Shown: positions 1 to 12,139 of the stretch, one piece after another | Numbering within the stretch: position 1 is the stretch's first letter | Layout: each line of letters opens with the position of its first letter | Source: Papio anubis | Lineage: Eukaryota; Chordata; Mammalia; Primates; Cercopithecidae | Direction: 5' to 3' | Assembly: GCF_008728515.1 (NCBI RefSeq) | Contig: NC_044977.1 | Coordinates: 170,485,139-170,549,138, forward strand | DNA: 64,000 nt | The notes under the pieces: model-generated | The model's input: the letters and a program-made list of their open reading frames with translations, nothing else | The model's database searches: none | What the model was told of the DNA's origin: nothing | Translations under genes and position numbers: made by a program

Positions 1-84
1 GTTTGGATGCACTCCTCTCCCATGCATATTTCAATATCAATTTCAAGTGAGAAACAGTATAATTTTGTGATAAGACACCAGATT

Positions 85-320
85 TTGGCTTCAGGCAACC
101 TGGTTTAAATCCAAGGGCTGCCACTTTCTTGTCATCAAATCTTAAGCAAGGTGCCTAACCCTGAAGAGAAAGCCTCAGCTTCTTCATATCTATACAAAGA
201 GGATGATAACAGCCTCTATATTGCAGGGTTGTGGAGAGAACTAAATGAGTTAAAGCAGAGAAAGCCCTTAACACAGTCCTTTGTATTTATTAGGCATTCA
301 TATTAGCTATTATTGTTATG
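85..320 (+). repeat. MIR SINE
   Basis: A degraded MIR in sense orientation. The order of landmarks fits the MIR consensus: a 'caggcaacctggttt' block, a splice-like 'gcctcagcttcttcat' block, then 'gttgtggagagaactaaatgagtt' split by substitutions, and a tail with 'ttattaggca'. This is an old mammalian SINE with no expected function. Ends are approximate. Confidence 0.7.
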
Positions 321-599
321 GAACTTAATGTCATCATCATTATTATCCACCTCAAGATTTTCCTGCCACATAAATTGGAATTCATACCTTTCTTCTCTTA
401 TCCCCTCTCCAGCATGCTCTCCATGGCTTTACATAAAATAATTGTCAAAATGTGACACATATGATAGTTATTTATGACTGCCTTACTTCCCAGGAAAGAA
501 TATATTTCATAAACAGTTCTTAGCACACAACCACATCTTAATCATCGGTAGTGATGGTTGTCTACCCAGTACTTTGCATTTTTTTCCCTCAGTTATGCC

Positions 600-1018
600 A
601 TCATTCATTCATGTCTTCCAAATCTACAATCATTTAGGCCAGCAACCTGGACAGTAGGTGAAAGTCCTCACTTCCCCATTTATGTACACTAATATTCACT
701 AAACCTTGCAGAGTCTACTCCCTTAACACAGTATAACCTGACCCTCTCCAGCCTGGTTGGCATTACTTTGCTGAATTGTTGTTCACAAAGAGTATTATAA
801 TTGTTTCTAACTACAGATTTTTAATCAAAGTAACCTCCCAAAACAACACTTCTGATCACTCCTATGAGAACACCTACCACCTTGAAATTGTCTGCTTATT
901 CATCTGCACTACCAATTAAATACCAAACTTCTTGCATGGAGGAAACATCTTTTGTTCAAAATGAGTAGCTCGGTGCCTGGCATGCAGTAGGCTATCAAAA
1001 AGCACATGTTGCAAAAAT
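600..1018 (+). repeat. L2 LINE 3' end
   Basis: The last part (960-1000) reads 'ggtgcctggcatgcagtagg', the hallmark of the L2 3' end in sense orientation. It is preceded by the usual sequence of short pyrimidine-rich blocks and 'tgcatggaggaaacatctttt', which corresponds to the L2 'ccatgagggcaggga' segment. Strongly diverged, so the upstream boundary is uncertain. Confidence 0.6.
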
Positions 1019-1179
1019 GAGCGCATCATTACATTCCATTACAACTCTGTCTGCTTAGGTTGAAACTGTATCCTTAGAAATGCTCCAAATATGGATTGTA
1101 GGCCACACCAATATAGCTCTGAGGTCGGGTCAAGGGGTTAGAATTCCTCAGCGGGTTTAGGAATCCTGTTCCACTAGCT

Positions 1180-1792
1180 TCTGTGGGAGACTTACAGGCC
1201 AGCAAAAGTAGGGAAAGAGACAGGCCCAGAGACAGGATGGGACCAGGAGAAACAATTAATGTGAGATCATCTCTCTTCTCTAGGGCATGATTGTCAGGTC
1301 AGTTCAATGTTTATTGCAACCTCATCCTTGTGTTCAGGGGCAACACAGTCCATGTAGAAAAACCTACCTACAACTATGAAGGGTATTGTCATGCACCACC
1401 CAGATCCCCTTCAGTAAGATACGACTGATTTCCCAGCTACTGAGAGTGTGGCTGACTCTGATGCACATTCCTTTGGCTGAAGAGAGCCTCCTTACCCAAA
1501 GTCATGCCCCTTCCCAAGCAACCCACATCCAGTGATTGGTTCATGCCAAGGTATAAAGGCCCAGCCCTATCACCCAACTTGGAACAACTCTGAAGGGCTA
1601 CCCAAGTTTCACTACTCCTTAAATGTTGGCAGAGACATCTACTGAGACTCCATCACAGTCCAACTTCTCCCTGTATCCACACTCCACACCTGCTTCCTTC
1701 CCTTTCCTTCACAGACTGTGATCTGAGTAAACCTCCTGCTGACTACACTGTCTCCGAATCTGCTTTCCAGAGCGCCTAACCTGTAACAGCCG
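1180..1792 (+). mobile_element. Degraded ERVL-class-like solo LTR
   Basis: The block begins with TG (tgtgggagacttacagg) and ends near 'taacctgtaaca'. A TATA-like motif (ggtataaaggcc, about 1550) lies downstream of CCAAT-like and GC-richer sequence, followed by 'tctgaagggctaccc' and a polyadenylation-like 'gagtaaacctcctg'. This promoter-then-polyA arrangement is what a solitary LTR shows. I could not find a clear 4-6 bp target duplication, and the family is not identified with certainty. A non-LTR old repeat remains possible. Confidence 0.45.
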
Positions 1793-1879
1793 GAGATAAA
1801 GCATATAGAATGGAATTTAAAGACAGCACACATCATAACCCAAAGTTTGGTCCCTAGAACTGTTTTGCATGGACTTCAT

Positions 1880-3265
1880 AGGGGTAAAACACTGTGAACT
1901 AGTTGCCAACATTAAAAAATAATTTTTTAAAAGCCAAAGGTCTGGCAAGAATGGGCCAGTATTTGCTCATGGCACTGACAGCTGGAGTTGAGGGATAGTG
2001 TTCCATCTCGATGGCTCTCACTGGCTCCACTGTGTGACAGTCCCTACTGGCACCCTTCATTTATTTCCTTACCTGCCCAGCCCTGAGGGCATTTGAGCTG
2101 ATGGGTCACAACTGATGCCAGGATTCCCATCCCTAACCTCAAGGCAGGCTACTTCCTTGATCAGCCTACTGCTTCCCTCAATAATTTACATCTCTCATCT
2201 GACTTTTCCCACAAAATGTACTCTCTGTGGGCTGGTTCTATGTAGTAGTAATCTTGGTAGCTCTCCCCTAGTGGATGCTCTAGGTTGGTGGACGTAGCAG
2301 CTGTTCTAAGCATGCTTGCTAAGTGAATAAAATTTTAATAGAAAACTCCCATCTCTACTTTGTGATAACTGAGTAGTATCTATTTTTCTGCAATATTCTG
2401 AAGGAGACTGTGTGACTATTTGGATGTTTGAAGATGTTTTCTTGACACACAGAAAGAAGCTGATCTCTCCTTCGCAGAAAGCATAGCCAGCAGTGTGTTT
2501 TCAAGGCGTAGGGATGAACACAGAATTTTGGAGTGGTTGAAACCCCAGGGGTAGTAAGTAGCCCATATCATAGAATTCTTTTACTGACTGAAGTCCCCAA
2601 GAGCAAATCCCTGGAGAACTTAGCAATGCAGAGCAGGTCTAGGCTGTGCTGCCCGTGTGTAGGTAAATGGCTTAAGTAATTGCTGTCCTTGGGCATTCAG
2701 TCAAAACGCAAGAGTTGAGACTATAAAAGGGCAAGTGCTCCCACAGAGTAAAAATTATAAAGTATTGTTAGACAGAATAATATGTGACTGCTGACATTTC
2801 ACCTTTTATTATTATAGCAACGCTTTAAGAAAGAAATGTAGTTAAGGTTGTCAGAATTTCATTTTAACCCCCTCCTTCGAGGCTGTTAAAAATTCACTCA
2901 TGCTGAAACTTGCCTTTCAGGTTCTCAGCGAGATTTGTGCTTTGTTTTTAATCCGTTGTTCTCTAATGGAATGCAAAATGTAATTTGGGGGAAAGGGTTT
3001 TTCCAAGGATCTTTCTACAAACTGCTTCCTATCTCAATTCCTCCCCCCCTTTTTTTGTCTGCCCCATTCTCTGCCAAAAGGTTAGCTGTAACAACAAAAA
3101 CAACCCCAAAGATACACTCAACTGACAGAGGATTAAAGGCTTTTGGCAGTGCTTATAAAAATAGCTTCAGCAATAAGCAATACTCAACAAGTAGGAATCT
3201 GTTCAGTGGCAGTCACTAAAGGCAATCACAGCCTTGAAGTGCCATAAATGTCCATAATAGATGCA
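1880..3265. other. Unannotated AT-rich sequence
   Basis: I see no recognisable gene or repeat here. Short open frames (2115-2297 and 2935-3219) have no family resemblance, no splice context and ordinary noncoding composition. Confidence 0.5.
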
Positions 3266-3269
3266 GTTA

Positions 3270-3640
3270 AATCAACAGGTATTTGTGGAGCACTCACTGA
3301 ATAAAAGGTAACCAATGACAGTATAAAAATTTCTTCGTAGGTGTGACAGAGGTGACAATCTGCTAGGAAGGAGGAACCAGAGATGTCTCAAGGCTATATT
3401 TGTATAACAAACTGCTTTAGATCATGTGCTCTTGGTACTCAAAGCTCCCCATACCCTTACCCATAAGCCATCTCCCACTGATGACAACATGCTAGAGGAA
3501 GGGGGGATGAGGCAACGATTCATTGATCAGCTACTAGGTGCGAGGCAGAATGCTAGGCACTTTATAATTATAAGGTACTGTGAAGATATAAAGAGGCATG
3601 AGCCCTCTCCCAATCCCCACTCTCCAGCTGAAACACACTT
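3270..3640 (-). repeat. L2-like fragments, antisense
   Basis: Two pieces resemble the reverse complement of the L2 3' end. 3270-3320 contains 'caacaggtatttgtggagca'. 3515-3640 contains 'ctactaggtgcgaggcag' followed by 'gctaggcacttta', equivalent to the antisense 'ctactatgtgccaggcac' block. They may be one element broken by other sequence, or two. Confidence 0.5.
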
Positions 3641-3649
3641 TAGGTATAT

Positions 3650-5150
3650 CCACCTGAGCATAAATGGTTTTCAAACACTCCTATGCTTGCTTTGCTTATC
3701 TTAAACTAAAGCAGCTGTCCAGCAAGACTTATTATGTTGATCAGCATATGACACATCACCATATATAATATTTACTTTTGTAGACATCCTGCCAACTCTT
3801 TGATAAATGTGTTAGGTCTTGCATGTGCCATCATTCCCATTATAGTAATCCCACAACTTGGGGAAATGCTATAATTAGCGTTTTATTATTATAAGCATTT
3901 CTGTAACACTTTCCATTTAAAGATGGCTTAACAACCAACTCCACTCTGTATGTCTCACAAGAAACCAGATAAGTCAACACTTGGTAGCTTTGCTTTATGG
4001 CCTTGAATCCTTAGGTCCAGGGTTGAAAGAAATCAAGAGTTATTGCAGTCAGCTCAGACCTAAGACCAACACAGCTGTTCTCTTTTTAGCCAGCCTCTCA
4101 GCCTGATGCCCAGCTGCTTCCCAATCTTTACTCTGAAAAAAAGTGTATATATATATATAAAAAAATATTATTTTTAAATTCTTGGAATTAAAAACTCATA
4201 GTTAGAATATTGGCCCCGATTCTCCATTTTTAGTATGAAGAACTCACATCTTGGGCTTTTGCCAGGTATTGCTGGGAGGATTTTGGCAGATCTGAGGCAG
4301 CCCTGAAGACAATTTCCCTCAGCTGGTGAAAAAGCAAAGCTGAATCTTTTCAGGGTCCATTTCTCCCAGCCTGCGTTACAGGCGGAGTGCAGGTGCACTG
4401 TCCAGTCTGGCAGAAGGAGCAGTGGTGCCCGTGGGACAGGTTAGTGGGGGAAGCAGGTTGGTCTTAGGAAACTTCTTTGGAGAGCAATATGGCTGCTCAG
4501 GGATGTGCATCATGGCCACAAGAAGGTAAGACCCAGGTGGTTCTGGTTTCTCGGTATGGAATATTTAGCCATTGTTTTAGAACATGGGTGGCAAAATATA
4601 GTCAAAAGCATAAAAGAATAATTATAGTTCAGCTTCTGAAAGGGTCTTGTGGAGCGATGTCTCTTTCTCCTTAGAGTCAGCCTGTTTCTCCTGTTTTATC
4701 TACCAGTCTTGAATCATGCTGTTATCCCACATTTGTGGCAATGAAAATGTTTACTCTCCCACATCATCTCATTATCTTTATGATACTTGCTATTAAATCT
4801 GGAGACAGTTATTCCTTGTTAAACTTAGTTTTTAAACTAGAATCTTCATGGCTCCATAGTATATGTGTAATGGTTGCTCAAAATATTTTATTTTTAAACG
4901 ATGGTAAATGTTGCTAATAATATTTCTGCCAGTACCAAGAAAGACACTTATCTCAATTTGGAATATATGTATGAACAGGGCATTCATTTCCATTTTAATT
5001 CCAAACCTAATTAATTTCTGTTATGCTGTTTACTCCTCTTTAAGCTGATTGGGTCAGCTGGTCCATCCCTCATTTTCAAAATCAAATACTTCCTCTGTCC
5101 TCTCCTTTTCCCCCAAATACAACTGCACCATCATCATCATAATCATCACC
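3650..5150. other. Unannotated sequence with a short (TA)n run
   Basis: No gene recognised. A short TA-rich run is at 4146-4160. A weak antisense-MIR-like patch may lie near 3850-3985 but is too diverged to claim. A donor-like AAG|GTAAGA occurs at about 4525 with no convincing partner. Confidence 0.4.
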
Positions 5151-5345
5151 ATGATTGCTTGAGCACTTTCCACGTGCCAGAAACTGTCCTGAGAATTCTA
5201 CCTGTGGTAACTGACATACTCTTCGTAGCGGTAATGGGAATTATTAGGTCCCCATCTTAGAGATGTGGATCCTGGCACACACAGAGGCTGCATATTTCGC
5301 ACAGGGCAGCCATGCTGAAATTGATATGCTCACAGTTTGGCTCCG
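5150..5345 (-). repeat. MIR SINE, antisense
   Basis: Contains the antisense MIR order: 'tgagcactttccacgtgcca', 'actgtcctgag', a cryptic 'ccccatcttagagatg' (from the 'ccccattttacagatgagg' block), 'cacacacagaggct' and 'cagtttggctccgaagc'. Moderately diverged. Confidence 0.7.
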
Positions 5346-5394
5346 AAGCAACGCTCCTTTCTGTTGCACTCTACTGCCCTCATGGTGGCAACCC

Positions 5395-5530
5395 TGCTGA
5401 GAATTTTGCCATTTCCAAAGCACTTTTATGTGCATCTTTTCATTTGAATCTTACAACTACACATAAGGTTTTGTTTAAACTGGAAACCACCATTATATTA
5501 CTTCCAAGTCTGGGGAAAATATTTAACATT
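5395..5530 (-). repeat. MIR-like fragment, antisense
   Basis: 'aaagcacttttatgtgcatc' followed by 'tttcatttgaatcttacaac' matches the antisense MIR core 'cttta…catctcatttaatcctcacaac'. The rest of the element is too eroded to trace. Confidence 0.5.
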
Positions 5531-5587
5531 TTATTATGGTTTAATTTACTGAGGGTTTGGCTAAATTCTAGGTTTTATTGAGAATTC

Positions 5588-5885
5588 TTTATTTTTCTAT
5601 TGATATTGATACATATTTTTGGGGTATATGTGATATTCTGATACATGTAGACAATGTGTAATAATCAAGTTGGGGTAATTGAGATATCCATCACCTCAAA
5701 GGTTTATCTGTTCTTTGTGTTGGGTACATTACAATTCTTCTCTTCTATATATTTAAAAATATACAGTAAGTTACTGTTAACTATAATTTCTCTACTATTC
5801 TATCAAACACTAGAACTTATTCCTTCTATATAACTGTATTTTTGCACCCCTTAACCAACTTAAGTAAAACTACGGACTTCACCTA
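5588..5885 (-). mobile_element. L1 3' end, antisense (L1MA/L1PB-like)
   Basis: Typical antisense primate/mammalian L1 3' end: 'ggggtatatgtgatattctg', 'atacatgtagacaatgtg', 'gagatatccatcacctcaaa', 'tttgtgttgggtacatta', then 'cactagaacttattccttct' and 'aactgtatttttgcaccc' in the expected order. 5'-truncated noncoding fragment. Confidence 0.85.
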
Positions 5886-5889
5886 AAAA

Positions 5890-7290
5890 ATTTTAAGTTA
5901 TAGTCAACTGTAAGTCATCCTCAAATTACTCTTCACGGATTCTTTTCTCCCATTATAAAGCCAAGTCCTTTATTTCTCGAGGGGATGTGCTGACCTCAGC
6001 AGAAATGGAGAGTGTATTTAAATGTCTTAAGTTATAACTGACTGCATTTCAAAAGCAAGTATTTTAGTCTTTACATAGTTATAGGTATATGAGTAACATT
6101 TGTACTTATATGTTCAGATTTATATATACCAGGCCAAATTCCAGAAAGAATTTTCATAGATTCAGAACATATACTACTTGGAATTTGTATGTACCTCTAT
6201 TCTCCTCTTTTGATATGGGGAATAAGTACTTTATTCTACTTTTTATTATCTCTATACCCAGAAAGTTTTTTTTAAAAGGACATATGTAATAATGTGGCCT
6301 AATAAAAATAAATGCTATTGAACTAATGTCCCTTTTTCATGCTTACTTGTTTGTAGTTTTCAAACTTGTTGTTCCCAGTTTTTGACACATCATCAAGCAG
6401 ACTTCTGAGTTTTTTTGTAGAAAACAACTGGACTTAGTTCCATAGGCATACAAATAATACAGATGTCACTAATTAAATCTATACATTGTCCTTGGAAGGA
6501 AGTCCTTCCCTGCCCTGCTTGTTATTTTACATCATAATCTGCGGAACATTTCAGGGAGGCCCATGAAAGAGAAGATCAGTTATTTTTATGTCATGGCAAT
6601 GGAAGTCCTTAAGACGATTGCATACCCGCTATCACTCAAAGAACCATGCCAGATCCCATCACTCCTTACAGTAACTTCTTCTGAACAGAGTTTTACACAC
6701 TTGTCTTGCTCAAAGGCTTTTTCCAGTCACATAAATACTCATGCTGAACAATTCACCTTTCACAAAAAGTAGCTGAGGGGAGTTTGGGCTTAGGTTCAGC
6801 TTCTTGGCCCATAAATATCTGCATAAACAAGCTCTAGGGGTACCTGGGAGAGGTCAGTGCACAGATCAAGGTCACAATACATTCCATTGCTTAACCTAAC
6901 CAAATGACGTAGACGAAGAAAGCATTTCCAAAAAAAGGCAGCTATATTTCATCCTTGCATATTCAGAGTAAAGAAAATAAATACCTGCTGTTTTAAACAG
7001 CTGGGTACTTCACTGAAACGCTGACATATCAGCAAAGTCATGGACAGTAGCAATGTTTTGCTTAGGGTGGTAGGAAGACCCCAAAAGGGGAGGTCCTATC
7101 CTCTGCCAAAGAATGAAGACTTTACAACCACGTAAGGAACACAATAATGTAGGAGATGGATCTGATGTGTCCAGTGGTAAATCCAATGTCCATTTTTGCT
7201 AATGGTCTTTTAAAATCTTTGAATTCAACACTAAAAAAATGAGGTTTGAAACTGGGGGTCTACCATATCTTTGGTATTGAAAGGGAGAGA
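5890..7290. other. Unannotated AT-rich sequence
   Basis: Nothing recognised as gene or repeat. Small open frames at 6089-6289 and 6563-6772 look random. Confidence 0.45.
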
Positions 7291-7291
7291 G

Positions 7292-7503
7292 GAATAAAAT
7301 ATATTGAGCTCCCAACTTGGCCCAGGAATTTTACAGTTGTTTTCTCAGTTAATCCCACAATGAACTTCAAAAGATATTTTTATATTTCTATAGCATAGAA
7401 AGGGAAAATAAGGCTCAAAGAAGTTAAATAATTAACTGAAAATAATCCAGGTTGTGCAGTGGGGCCAGGATTTGAACTCAGATCTATAAAATTCTGTGCC
7501 TAT
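7292..7503 (-). repeat. MIR SINE, antisense
   Basis: 'tattgagctcccaacttggc', 'tacagttgttttctcagtta', 'aaggctcaaagaagttaaat', 'ggggccaggatttgaactca' and a terminal 'attctgtgcc' follow the antisense MIR consensus from the 3' tail towards the tRNA-derived head. Confidence 0.8.
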
Positions 7504-7504
7504 T

Positions 7505-8400
7505 TTCCTTGCTTGTTTCTTGAGATAAAACAGTATTTGCCCAGAGGCTTTATGGGATGTGAGAGAAGTTTCAATATGGTCTCTTAGAGTGTATATTAAT
7601 GTGCCCCTTTTAAGCCAGGAGTGCAGAAGGACATTAGAGAAGTACAGAGGCCATTTGTGAAAGACAAATCTACCTGAGTGAGAGCCAGTACTTTTAGAGC
7701 TAAAGAGAGGAAAGAACTTGACTTATTCCTTGACTTGGGCTCTCCGTCTGGTGGCCTGGCTGATGAGAGTTTCCCTACTTCCTGGGGAACTGTTTCTAAT
7801 CCTACCTGCCACTTCCCTACAGCAGCACAGAACATTGGGTATGGCTCATACATCTCTACTTTGGACCTTTTGGAGGGATGGTTCATCTGCTTTTAAGCAG
7901 TTTCAGAGAAGAAAATGTCATAACCTTCCCAGAAGTAACTTCTGACTCAAAATTTTCAGGAAGGGTCTTTCCTCACTCAAACAGGTAAGAGCACAAAGCA
8001 ATGAAACATCATCAAATAGCACCACCGCATTCAGCAAGGCACTTCCTGACTCACAGGTCACACACTCTAGTTTAAATGTATTTGCGTGGATTCGTGCAAT
8101 AAAGGAAGCTCAATTCCTTTGAAAACCTTTAATGCCTGATATCACACTTCACTTAATTCCTAAGTGTCCCCTGCAAGTAGAGAAACCTCCGCTCACTAAA
8201 CAGAGACTATCTAAATGTGTTTGTTGGTAGCTCCAAGTGTGTGTTTAGACTTTATACCAGTGTATAGGCACTCTGGCAGAAAGCACAAGGTGGAACTCTC
8301 TGGAAATTTATTATTGGCATAGATGCCTCATGTGCCATGCCCCATGAAGTTTGTCACACAGCTGGCTTTCAGTAAGACATTCACTAACCATTGGTGAGGA
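7505..8400. other. Unannotated sequence with a weak exon-like signal
   Basis: No repeat recognised. At 7901-7982 an AG acceptor-like site precedes a donor-like CAG|GTAAGA, and one frame stays open across it (from about 7800), but the frame is short and has no recognisable family, so I do not call a gene. Confidence 0.35.
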
Positions 8401-8404
8401 GGCT

Positions 8405-9540
8405 ATTTTAAAAACTCACTCTAGAATATCCACATGCAGAAGAATGAAGCTGGAACCCTTGCTCATATCATATGGAAAAATTAACTCAAAATGGATTATA
8501 AACCTAAATGTAAGGGCTAAAACTATAAAACTCCTAAAATAAAATATAGGAGAAAAATTTCATGACCTTGGGTTCTGCAAAGCCTTTTTTAGATATGACA
8601 ACGAAAGCACAAGCAACAAAGAAAATATAAAATTTGACTTCTTCAAAATTAAAACTTTTGTGCTTCAGTGGAGGCCTTCAAGAAAGTGAAAAGACAACCT
8701 ACAGAAGAGAAGACTATATTTGCAAATCATATATCTTATATATGAATGGCAGCATTCAGCGAAGAGATTATCATTTAAATTGTACACAATAGTAAAGGAC
8801 TATTATAACTCAATAATGATAAGATAAATAATCCATAGGCAAAGGATCTAAATAGACGTTTCTCTAAAGATGATAAACAAGTGGGCCAAACACACATAAA
8901 AAGATGTTCAATATCATTAGCCATGCAGGACATGCAAATCAAAACCACAGTGATATACCATTTCATACCCACTAGAATGGCTATCATCAAAACGAGATAA
9001 AAACAAGTGTTGGCAAGGATGTAGAGAAATTGGAACACTTATATGCTGGTGAAGGGAATGTAAATGGCGCAACCACTTTGGAAAACAGTCTGGCAGTTTC
9101 TCCAATAGTTAAACATAAAGCTACCATATGATCCAGCAATTATACTCCTAGATATATATCCAAGAGAAATGAAAACATATGCCCACAAAAAAACTTGCAC
9201 ACGAATGTTTATAGCAGCATTATTCATAATAGCCAAAAAGTAGACCAACTCAAATATCCACCAACTGGTGAATGGGTAAACAAAATGTAGAATTGTATGG
9301 TTCCGTTTATGTGAAATATCCAGAATGGGCAACTCTATACAGACAGAAAGTAGATAAGTAGTTGCCTAGGGGTAGAGTGGGAGAAATGGGGACTGACTGC
9401 TAGTGGATTTCTTTTTGAGGTGATGGAAACGTAAAATTGATTGTGGTGATGGTGGCACAACTCTGTGAATATACTGAAAACCATTGAATGTACACTTTTA
9501 ATGAGTGAATAGTATGGTATGTGAATTGTGTCTCCACAAG
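8405..9540 (+). mobile_element. Old L1 (L1M-type) ORF2 3' part and 3' UTR
   Basis: Sense-orientation remnant of the C-terminal ORF2 region and 3' UTR. Landmarks in order: 'atgaagctggaacccttgct', 'ttcatgaccttgggttctgc', 'gacatgcaaatcaaaaccac', 'gttggcaaggatgtagagaa', 'tggaaaacagtctggcagtt', 'tatgatccagcaattatact', 'gcattattcataatagccaa' and the UTR block 'gatggaaacgtaaaattga'. Many stops and indels; not coding. Between about 8743 and 8785 the expected L1 sequence is replaced by unrelated sequence that also occurs at 10426-10459 (see findings). Confidence 0.88.
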
Positions 9541-9544
9541 GCGC

Positions 9545-9569
9545 ATATATATATATATATATATATATA
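9545..9569. repeat. (AT)n microsatellite
   Basis: An uninterrupted AT dinucleotide run of about 25 bp sits at the 3' end of the old L1, where an A-rich tail would have been, suggesting it grew out of the tail. Likely length-polymorphic. Confidence 0.95.
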
Positions 9570-9579
9570 CACCTCACTA

Positions 9580-9765
9580 TAGACCTTAGTTCTCACCTAG
9601 GGCTGCCCCTTAAAATCATCTGGGGCACTTCTCAAATCCCAATGCCTGGGTCACACCCTAGACCAATGACATCAGAATTTCTGTGGGTAGGACCCAGACA
9701 TTTTTTCTTTGCCCAGGTGATTACAACGTTTGGCCAAGGGTGAAAACACTGAGCTTCCTTTCAAG
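9580..9765 (+). repeat. MER5-like hAT fragment
   Basis: 'tagttctcacctagggctgc', 'aaatcatctggggcacttct', 'ccaatgcctgggtcacaccc', 'catcagaatttctgtgggta' and 'caggtgattac' resemble the MER5A/B nonautonomous hAT family (the 'cagtggttctcaaa…' group). Both termini are eroded. Confidence 0.6.
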
Positions 9766-9769
9766 GGGT

Positions 9770-10950
9770 AAAATGCCACAGTATTCACTTCACTCTATGG
9801 GTGTTTCTGCCTAGTGTTTTGACAGATGACATCTTTGAAGTGAGGTGTTGTCTCTGACTCTTGCCAGTTTTCATTGTGATGCTAACTGGCACCTGTGGGG
9901 TCACTCTATAGTAGAGACCAACACTTGTGAGAAGACACTGCACCTCCTTTTCTGGAAAGAAAGTATGCACCACTGGGTGGGCACTCTAAACTTGGGCCTC
10001 TGATTCCCTCTATTTTCACAGGTAACCTGTGTGTTTAGGCTTCCATGGCTCTTTCTTTGGAATGTTGTAAAGCAGTGTTCAAAAAGGTGTTCTGAAATAA
10101 AATGTACAGAGCCAAAGCATTTATCTAATTACTTGAGAAGTTTCACTTTGGTTCTTTTCACTTAAAATCCCAAAGTTTCACAACTATAAATGTAATGCTG
10201 GGAAAATGCAATGCATTGGATACAAGGAAAGTGGAAGCTGTGTCTAGTGCTTTGCTGGCTATCAACACTGGATATAAAATGTTGTCGAATGACTAACTGC
10301 ATTCTTTTTTAAAATTTACCAGTTCTTTTTTGCTATTCTTAAGCACAACTGGAAATTCAAACACCAGTTTATGTGACTTAAGAAATGAAAACAACAGGTT
10401 CCCCGGTCTAAAAGTCAGGACCCAGGGCAGCATTCAGCAAAGAGATGATCATTTAAATTCAGTTTAGTGAAATAACAAGACAAAATATTTTAAAACCTTC
10501 AGATGTTGTTAATATAATTAAAAGTCAGCTATGATCAATTTTGAAACAAGCGAAATAAAACATTATGAACTGAGGGCAAAAAGACAGCATCTTGGAAGAT
10601 TACAAACACTGGGTTTGCAAAAGAAAAAGTTTGAAGATTAGTTTGAAATAGACACTCCAGAGGGGCCCACCAAAACAAATGATTGCCATTGATGTGATAT
10701 GTAACTTGGCCATATAGTTGCGTAGAGATTTGCTCCAAGTTTCTGAAACCAGACTCATAACATAAAAACCCCATCAACCATCAGCAGATACCTAAAAGTG
10801 TTTTTTTCTGTCTTTTGCTCTTTCATTCTTTAGCATACAATATTGTGTCAGCCAAGAAGCCATATGTTCCTTGCAGTCACAGAGTAATTTTTATCAGCAT
10901 TAACACAGACAATCAAGCCAGCCCCTGCATGAATGCACATCTTAGCACCT
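9770..10950. other. Unannotated sequence
   Basis: No gene or repeat recognised. It contains the second copy (10426-10459) of the 34-bp segment found inside the L1 at 8748-8781. Confidence 0.45.
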
Positions 10951-10959
10951 TTAGCAAGT

Positions 10960-11245
10960 TTTTTTTTTTTTTTTTTTTTTGAGACAGAGTCTCTCACTGT
11001 CGCCCAGGCTGCAGTGCAGTGGTGCTATCTGCAACTTCTGCCTCCCGGGTTCAAGCGATTCTCCTGCCTCAGCCTCCTGAGTAGTTGAGATTACAGGTAC
11101 CTGCCACCACAGCTGGCTAATTTTTTTGTATTTTTAGTAAAGATGGGGTTTCACTATGTTGGTCAGGCTGGTCTCGAACTGGTGATCCGCCCACCTCGGC
11201 CTCCCAAAATGCTGGGATTATAGGCATGAGCCACTGAGCCCAGCC
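10960..11245 (-). mobile_element. AluS-type SINE, antisense
   Basis: Full-length Alu on the minus strand: T-run (tail) at 10959-10980, then 'gagacagagtctctcactgt' through 'gccactgagcccagcc'. It is flanked by a direct repeat 'ttagcaagt' at 10951-10959 and 11246-11254, the target-site duplication. About 15 bp of the right arm is missing after 'gtggtgctatc' (the 'tcggctcact' block). Confidence 0.95.
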
Positions 11246-11254
11246 TTAGCAAGT

Positions 11255-11860
11255 CTCTCTTTATATGAATTTCCCTCTCACAGTAGTGGGTGACCATTCT
11301 ATTCTCAAAGAGGGAAGAGGAGCTTATCTGGTCAGAACAAACTAGCTGCTGAGGGAAACCGCCCATAGAACACAGAAAGAGAAATCCCTCTACTGGTGGC
11401 GTCACACCAAAGAATTCTCTCTAGTTGCCAAGCTATTGTAATCGTAGCCTCTGCAGGCAAACAAAAATATACAACAAAACAGTCATTCAAAGCCGAAAGT
11501 ATCTTCTATCTTATACTATAACTGCTTATGTATCAATGGACAGAATGATGTTGGTACTGTTATTTACTGGGTAAATACCAGTAATGAACTCTCATTTTTT
11601 AAAAAATGGATTAAGGTGGGGCAAAGTAGCATAGAAGAGGGAAAACGTGGGCAGTCAGACACTTAGGTCATTGAAAATGACCCCAAAAGTCCACATATAT
11701 AATTGTGTCAATATTATGTCTTCCTCAGTCTACCTGAAGGACACAATGGTGACAAAAGTGACAAATTTGAGGTTATAATTCCTTTTTTCTTTTCAACTAG
11801 CAGATGCACTGAGAAAAAAATTCATTACCAAAAGGCAGCACTAGCTATATGATTTATCTG
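11255..11860. other. Unannotated sequence
   Basis: No gene or repeat recognised between the Alu and the interspersed repeat that follows. Confidence 0.45.
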
Positions 11861-12012
11861 GCCCAGAGCAAAATGAAAATGCAGGGCCCTGTTTAGGAAT
11901 AATGAGAATTGTAAGATGGTGACAGCACAACATTAAACCAAGTACAGAGCCCCTCTGAGCTTAAGGCCCTGTGTGACTGTGCAGGTTGCAGCCCATGAAG
12001 CTGGCCCTGTCA
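11860..12012 (+). repeat. Unclassified mammalian interspersed repeat, copy 1
   Basis: Contains 'gcagggccctgtttaggaat', 'ttgtaagatggtgacagca' and 'ccatgaagctggccctg'. It resembles the stretch at 33725-33870, which has the same order of blocks (ggggcc, aagatgg.agcag, aacc/aact, gggccc, cagccctgg). I recognise the pattern as a common old mammalian repeat but cannot name the family with confidence. Confidence 0.5.
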
Positions 12013-12139
12013 AATGGTAATGAATAAGGAAGGCACGGGTCTGTGTAACCCTCACACAATCTTCTAGCTAGTTTAGCTTCTCTTGGAAAAATTTACATAT
12101 TTATAGACTCTTCTGGCTGAAAAACAGCTTAAGAATGAC

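Noticed and set aside
1639..1836. Minus-strand 65-codon frame
   Set aside because: It lies antisense to the end of the LTR-like block.
7800..7985. Exon-like segment with open frame before CAG|GTAAGA
   Set aside because: Weak acceptor, short frame and no known protein similarity; kept only as a note.
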